Assembly: GCA_902793635.1 (NCBI GenBank)
Contig: CADBEA010000017.1
Coordinates: 1 to 45,165, forward strand
Length of the DNA stretch: 45,165 nt
Direction of reading: 5' to 3'
Origin: an uncultured Erysipelotrichaceae bacterium
GTDB taxonomy: Bacteria; Bacillota_I; Bacilli_A; Erysipelotrichales; Erysipelotrichaceae
The notes beneath the pieces were generated by a model, which ran no database searches, was not told where the DNA came from, and worked only from the letters and a program-made list of their open reading frames with translations. This document shows, in pieces, positions 40,808 through 45,165 of this stretch. Each line of letters begins with the position of its first letter. The first letter of the stretch is position 1. The translations under genes were made by a program, and so were the position numbers.

Positions 40808-42340
40808 ATGGACTATGCAATCGAAATGCTGAACATTACCAAGGACTTCCCTGGCATCAGAGCGAATGACAATATTACTCTGCAGGTTGAGAGAAATACG
40901 GTTCATGCGCTGCTGGGCGAAAACGGAGCCGGCAAATCGACGCTGATGTCGATCCTGTTCGGCCTGTATCAGCCAACCAGCGGAAAGATCAAGGTCAATG
41001 GTCAGGAAGTAAAGATTACCGATCCGAATATTGCCAATGATCTTGGTATCGGTATGGTTCATCAGCACTTCAAACTGATTGATAATTTCACGGTTACCGA
41101 AAACATCATTCTCGGCAAGGAGCCGAAAACGAAATTCGGAACCGTCGACATCAAGAGTGCCGAAAAAAGAGTTGCCGAATTAAGTGAACAGTACGGCCTG
41201 AAGGTCGATCCGCGCGCCAAGATCCAGGATATCGGCGTCGGCATGCAGCAGCGTGTCGAGATCCTGAAGATGCTTTACCGTGATTCCGACATTCTGATCT
41301 TTGACGAACCGACAGCCGTTCTGACACCGCAGGAAATCACGGAACTGATGGATATCATGCGCAACCTGATCAAGGAAGGCAAGACGATCCTGCTGATCAC
41401 CCACAAGCTGAAGGAAATCAAAGCGGTCGCCGACACTTTCACCGTTCTGCGCAAAGGTCAGTGCATCGGAACTTACAAGGTCGCTGATGTGACAGAAGAG
41501 CAGATGGCGGAAATGATGGTCGGCCGTGCCGTCAGTTTCAAGACGGAAAAGAAGGAAGCCAAGCCCGGCAAAGTCGTGCTTGAGATCAAACATCTTAACG
41601 TCAAGGATGTCAAGGGTCTGCCGGCTGTCAAGGATTTCTCACTGAACGTCAGAGAAGGGGAAATCGTCGGGCTTGCCGGTATCGACGGCAACGGCCAGAC
41701 GGAACTGGTCTATGCCCTGAGCGGCCTGATCAAACCGGAGAGCGGAACGATCCTGCTGAATGGCGAAGACATCACGAATCTTTCCATTCACGACCATTAC
41801 AGCAAAGGTCTTTCCCATGTCCCGGAAGACCGTCATAAGCATGGTCTGATCCTCGATTTCCAGCTGCGTGAAAACATCGTCATTCATGACTACAATATCG
41901 AGCCGTATGTCAAAAACGGCATTCTGCAGAATGCTGAGATCGACCGTCAGTCCGACCGTCTGATCGACGAATTTGACGTCCGTTCCGGTTCCGGCAAAAA
42001 CTCCATTACCAGAGACATGTCGGGCGGCAACCAGCAGAAGGCGATCATCGCCCGTGAACTGGACCGCTCCGCCGATCTGCTGCTGGTCGTTCAGCCGACC
42101 CGCGGTCTGGATGTCGGTGCCATTGAATATATCCATTCCCGTATCGTTCAGGAACGTGACAAGGGCAGAGCTGTTCTGCTTGTCTCACTGGAACTGGACG
42201 AAATCATGAATCTGTCAGACCGTATCGCAGTCATTCATGACGGTGAGCTGACAGGTATCATCGACCGTAAGGACGCTACCGAAAACGAACTTGGTCTGAT
42301 GATGTCCGGCGCTCTGAAGAAAGAAGGAGGCGAAGCATGA
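40808..42340 (+). CDS. ABC transporter ATP-binding protein, purine/nucleoside (BMP) or simple-sugar type
   Basis: 510 residues with two ATPase domains in one chain. The N-terminal domain has Walker A GENGAGKST (37-45) and Walker B LIFDEPTAVL. The C-terminal domain has a degenerate Walker A (GIDGNGQTE) but a full signature (SGGNQQKAIIARE) and Walker B-like LLLVVQPTRGLD, the normal state for this family (NupO/YufO, RbsA/MglA relatives). It powers the two permeases encoded next, whose genes overlap its end by 4 bp. AAAGGGGG precedes the ATG. The substrate is probably nucleosides, judging from permease type and neighbourhood. Confidence 0.94.
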   Translation: MDYAIEMLNITKDFPGIRANDNITLQVERNTVHALLGENGAGKSTLMSILFGLYQPTSGKIKVNGQEVKITDPNIANDLGIGMVHQHFKLIDNFTVTENIILGKEPKTKFGTVDIKSAEKRVAELSEQYGLKVDPRAKIQDIGVGMQQRVEILKMLYRDSDILIFDEPTAVLTPQEITELMDIMRNLIKEGKTILLITHKLKEIKAVADTFTVLRKGQCIGTYKVADVTEEQMAEMMVGRAVSFKTEKKEAKPGKVVLEIKHLNVKDVKGLPAVKDFSLNVREGEIVGLAGIDGNGQTELVYALSGLIKPESGTILLNGEDITNLSIHDHYSKGLSHVPEDRHKHGLILDFQLRENIVIHDYNIEPYVKNGILQNAEIDRQSDRLIDEFDVRSGSGKNSITRDMSGGNQQKAIIARELDRSADLLLVVQPTRGLDVGAIEYIHSRIVQERDKGRAVLLVSLELDEIMNLSDRIAVIHDGELTGIIDRKDATENELGLMMSGALKKEGGEA

Positions 42341-43425
42341 AACAGTATAGTTCAAGAACGATTTCACTGCTGGCTGTCGTGCTGGGCCTTCTGCTGGCCA
42401 GTCTTCTGCTGGTCGTGACCGGCAAGAATCCGCTGGACATGTTCTCAGCATTGCTGTGCTCCCTGACCGGCTTCGATCTGACCGCACCGCATAAAGGCTT
42501 CAACCTGATGTATCCGCTGAACTGGCTGCTGAACTGTCTGCCGGTTATCCTGACCGGTCTTTCCGTCGGCTTTGCCTATCGTACCGGTATGTTCAACATC
42601 GGCGGTGAAGGACAGTTCATCGTCGGTTCGCTGGCTGCTTCGGCTGTCGCGCTGTTCATCCCGCTGCCGCCGATCATTCATCCGATCGTCTGTGTGCTGG
42701 CCGGTGCGCTGGCCGGTGCCTGCTGGGCTTTCCTGCCCGGTCTGCTCAAGGCAACCAGGAATATCAACGAAGTCGTCATCTGCATCATGATGAATTACAT
42801 CGCTCTGTATTTCAATTCCTGGGTCGTCCGCACGTTCCTGCCGGTCGATCAGAAGACACTGGCAAGAACGATCCAGTTCCCGGCTTCCGCGTCTTTCACA
42901 CCGCTGAACTTCGGAACTTCCTCCAAATTCCATTTCGGTTTCCTGGTCGTGATCGTCTGCCTGCTGCTGTTCTGGTTCATCATAGAAAAGACCAGCTTCG
43001 GCTTCTCGCTGCGCGCCACCGGCTTCAACAAGGAAGGTGCCCGCTATGCCGGTATGTCGACCAACCTGAACACCATTCTCTCGATGATGATCGCCGGTGC
43101 GTTCACCGGTATCGCCGGTGCCATCGTGGCACTGGGTGTCTACAGTTACGGACGTATCTTCACCGGTTTTGACAACTATGGCTTCGACGGCATCTCGGTT
43201 GCCCTGATCGGTGCCTGCAAGACGACCGGCATTCTCTTCGGCGGTATGCTGATAGGCCTGCTGAAGGCAGCCGGAACGACATTGCAGCTGCTTGGCATTT
43301 CGAAGGAAATCGCCCAGCTGATCCAGGCTTCCATCCTGATCTTCATCGCCATCCAGTATGGTATTGTCGTCGTACTGAATAAAATTGATTCCCGCAAGGG
43401 TAAAAAGAAGGAGGCGAACGCATGA
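42337..43425 (+). CDS. ABC transporter permease, nucleoside (BMP) type, first subunit
   Basis: 362 residues with about 9-10 membrane helices. It belongs to the branched-chain-amino-acid/ribose permease superfamily, resembling NupP/YufP. Conserved stretches are GFAYRTGMFNIGGEGQFIVGSL and the EAA-like coupling region SLRATGFNKEGARYAGM. It overlaps the ATPase gene start (ATGA) and the next permease gene, so the three are translated together. No solute-binding lipoprotein gene is adjacent, although one is expected for uptake. Confidence 0.93.
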   Translation: MKQYSSRTISLLAVVLGLLLASLLLVVTGKNPLDMFSALLCSLTGFDLTAPHKGFNLMYPLNWLLNCLPVILTGLSVGFAYRTGMFNIGGEGQFIVGSLAASAVALFIPLPPIIHPIVCVLAGALAGACWAFLPGLLKATRNINEVVICIMMNYIALYFNSWVVRTFLPVDQKTLARTIQFPASASFTPLNFGTSSKFHFGFLVVIVCLLLFWFIIEKTSFGFSLRATGFNKEGARYAGMSTNLNTILSMMIAGAFTGIAGAIVALGVYSYGRIFTGFDNYGFDGISVALIGACKTTGILFGGMLIGLLKAAGTTLQLLGISKEIAQLIQASILIFIAIQYGIVVVLNKIDSRKGKKKEANA

Positions 43426-44378
43426 AACTGATCGTTGAAATGTTTCCGATTGCCCTGATGCTTGCCTCACCACTGATCATTACCGCGCTCGGCGGTCTGT
43501 TCTCGGAGCGCTCTGGCGTCGTCAACGTCGCACTGGACGGCTGTATGCAGATCGGCGGCTTCACTTCCGCCACTGTACTTGTGCTGCTCTCGGCAGCCGG
43601 AGTCAAAAACGCCATCTGGTGGGCGATCCTGGCAGCTATTGTGGCCTCGACCGTATTCGTATCCATCCACGCTTTCGCGGCGATTCACATGCGCGCTGAC
43701 CAGACGATTTCCGGTACAGCGCTGAACGTTCTGGCCGGCGGTCTCACCATCTATCTGTGCGAGATCCTCTTCAATGCCAAGTCCACCGCTTCCTTCAATA
43801 ACGGTGATGTCTTCAGCCGTGTTTCCGTACCGCTGCTCAAGGACATTCCGGTGATCGGCAAACTGTTCTTCACCGGCAACTATCCATTTACCTATATGGC
43901 TTATGTACTGGTTGTCATCGTCTGGTTCGTCATTTACAAGACCGCGTTCGGACTGCGTCTGAGATCATGCGGTGAATTCCCGCAGGCTTCCGCTTCGATG
44001 GGCGTCAGTGTCGTCAAGACAAGATGGATCGGTGTCCTGCTGTCAGGTGCTTTCGCTGGTCTCGGCGGGGCGGCGCTGGTTCTTTCCACCCAGACATACT
44101 TCAATGTCGGATCGATTCACGGCCTCGGCTTCGTCGCCATCGCCACATTGATCTTCGGTAAATGGAATCCGTGGGGAATCCTTGGAGCCGGTATCCTGTT
44201 CGGCTTCTCACAGACACTGTCGTTCTACGTATCAAGCATTCCGATGCTTGCCAGCATTCCTTCAGAACTGGTCAATATGTTCCCGTACGTACTGACGATC
44301 ATCGTCATCGTTCTTTTCTCGGGCAAGCAGGTCGGACCGAAAGCAAGCGGCGAGATCTACGACCCCAGCAAGAGATAA
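43422..44378 (+). CDS. ABC transporter permease, nucleoside (BMP) type, second subunit
   Basis: 318 residues with about 8-9 membrane helices. It resembles NupQ/YufQ and pairs with the previous permease. Conserved stretches are GGLFSERSGVVNVALDGCMQIG, the coupling segment LRLRSCGEFPQASASMG, and FGKWNPWGILGAGILFGF. The start overlaps the previous stop by 4 bases. It ends the transporter operon; a strong hairpin follows 3 bp after the stop. Confidence 0.93.
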   Translation: MKLIVEMFPIALMLASPLIITALGGLFSERSGVVNVALDGCMQIGGFTSATVLVLLSAAGVKNAIWWAILAAIVASTVFVSIHAFAAIHMRADQTISGTALNVLAGGLTIYLCEILFNAKSTASFNNGDVFSRVSVPLLKDIPVIGKLFFTGNYPFTYMAYVLVVIVWFVIYKTAFGLRLRSCGEFPQASASMGVSVVKTRWIGVLLSGAFAGLGGAALVLSTQTYFNVGSIHGLGFVAIATLIFGKWNPWGILGAGILFGFSQTLSFYVSSIPMLASIPSELVNMFPYVLTIIVIVLFSGKQVGPKASGEIYDPSKR

Positions 44379-44380
44379 CA

Positions 44381-44405
44381 AAAAGCACGGTTTCCGTGCT
44401 TTTTC
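44381..44405 (+). terminator. Terminator of the ABC importer operon
   Basis: AAAAAGCACGG (44381-44391) pairs perfectly with CCGTGCTTTTT (44395-44405) across a 3-base loop; the T-tract is part of the stem. Confidence 0.9.
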
Positions 44406-44431
44406 CGTCAACAGAAAGGATACACTGATTT

Positions 44432-45165
44432 ATGACTTATTTTCCTGAAGGCTTCCTGTGGGGAGCATCTTCCTCCGCATTCCAGATCGAAGGCGGCTGG
44501 GACGAAGACGGCAAGGGAATGACTGTAGCCGACTTCAATTCCTTCAAACGTTCCGACAAACAGGCGGATTCCAAAGTTGCCAGCGATTTCTATCATCATT
44601 ATGAAGAAGACATCGCCCTGATGAAGGAACTCGGCATGAAGATCTACCGTTTCTCCATCGCCTGGGCACGGATCATTCCCGATGGTGACGGGGAAGTCAA
44701 TCCGAAAGGCCTTGCCTTTTATGACAATGTCATCGACCTGCTGATCAAAAACGGCATCCAGCCGTTTGTCACACTCTATCATTTCGATCTGCCGTATGCG
44801 CTGGTCGAAAAGTACAACGGCTGGGAAGACAGACGCTGTGTCTACGCCTTTGAAAAATATGCCAGAGTCTGCTTTGAACACTACGGTGACCGGGTCAAAT
44901 ATTGGCAGGTGACCAATGAGCAGAACCTGATGATCCGCGTCGACGAACGCATGAACATCAACGAGCCGGATGCCTGGAAGGCGGATAAAATGCGCGCTCA
45001 GATGGATTATCATATGTTCCTGGCTCACGCCCTGGCCAGCAAGGCATGCCATGAAATCATCCCGGACGGCAAGATCAGCTACGACGGCATAAATATCACA
45101 CATATTAAGAAGCCGGATCTGCGCCGCGCCGTGGGCATGGTCCTACAGGAGACGAACCTCTTCAC
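44432..45165 (+). CDS. Glycoside hydrolase family 1 (beta-glucosidase / 6-phospho-beta-glucosidase), partial
   Basis: The first 244 codons; the gene runs off the window edge (a full GH1 is about 450-480 residues). It starts with FPEGFLWGASSSAFQIEGGW, the GH1 N-terminal signature, followed by YRFSIAWARIIPDG and the acid/base motif VTNEQNL, whose Glu is the catalytic acid. The Gln in place of the usual Pro/Ile after NE is seen in some phospho-glycosidases. The nucleophile motif (xTENG) would lie beyond the edge. Translation is open without a break to the end. AAAGGA lies 11 bases before the ATG. Whether it cleaves phosphorylated or free beta-glucosides cannot be decided from this part. Confidence 0.9.
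   Translation, partial: MTYFPEGFLWGASSSAFQIEGGWDEDGKGMTVADFNSFKRSDKQADSKVASDFYHHYEEDIALMKELGMKIYRFSIAWARIIPDGDGEVNPKGLAFYDNVIDLLIKNGIQPFVTLYHFDLPYALVEKYNGWEDRRCVYAFEKYARVCFEHYGDRVKYWQVTNEQNLMIRVDERMNINEPDAWKADKMRAQMDYHMFLAHALASKACHEIIPDGKISYDGINITHIKKPDLRRAVGMVLQETNLF

Noticed and set aside
1-45165. CRISPR arrays, tRNA or rRNA genes, transposons
   Set aside because: I found no regularly spaced repeats, cloverleaf sequences, rRNA-like stretches or transposase motifs while reading both strands; a computational scan could still find weak cases.

Overview
This 45 kb window looks like ordinary chromosome of a mid-GC Bacillota, probably a gut anaerobe. I lean towards the Erysipelotrichia, but that is inference from gene style and not from a marker gene. 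The supporting signs are AGGAGG-type ribosome binding sites, SigA-like promoters that are often extended -10 boxes (TGnTATAAT), tight hairpin plus T-tract terminators, a Feo iron-uptake operon, many sugar and nucleoside genes, and no respiratory genes. I see no rRNA, tRNA, CRISPR array, integrase or insertion sequence.

Layout. 1-2.9 kb (minus strand): a class B penicillin-binding protein coupled to a FtsW/RodA-type glycosyltransferase. 2.9-6.3 kb: a sugar operon (HAD phosphatase, galM, GH32 fructosidase) behind a near-consensus cre site. 6.4-13.8 kb: GNAT acetyltransferase, DegV, a LysR regulator divergent from a HAD / aldo-keto reductase / M32 carboxypeptidase operon, and a MurJ/SpoVB-type flippase. 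13.9-17.2 kb: a feoA-feoA-feoB iron operon that ends in a very short DtxR-like regulator and is preceded by overlapping palindromes resembling DtxR-family boxes. 17.3-20.4 kb: a 1038-residue TIR / membrane segment / beta-propeller-like protein. 20.5-23.2 kb: Dabb protein, DUF4428 zinc-ribbon protein and a radical SAM/SPASM gene broken by two compensating homopolymer frameshifts.

23.3-26.1 kb (minus strand): an XRE repressor - ImmA/IrrE peptidase - UvrX-type Y-family polymerase - YolD-like operon with a perfect 19-bp palindrome in its leader. 26.3-31.4 kb: a secreted metallo-beta-lactamase-fold lipoprotein, two convergent MATE transporters, an HD hydrolase and a NUDIX hydrolase. 31.4-31.7 kb: about 310 bp without a gene but with a strong promoter and extensive RNA folding potential. 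31.7-35.8 kb: a small unknown protein, an aldo-keto reductase and an OmpR-type two-component system. 35.8-38.5 kb: a membrane-anchored GIY-YIG protein, an esterase, a PNPOx-like protein, a divergent peptide deformylase and a small membrane protein. 38.6-45.2 kb: a metallophosphoesterase, a PsuK-like PfkB kinase, a BMP/nucleoside-type ABC importer without its binding protein, and the start of a GH1 glycosidase cut by the window edge.

The most notable items are the TIR receptor-like protein (topologically an inverted Toll receptor), the mutagenic polymerase operon apparently under phage/ICE-style ImmR-ImmA control, the unexplained structured RNA region, and the metal-site-less DtxR-like protein at the position feoC usually occupies.
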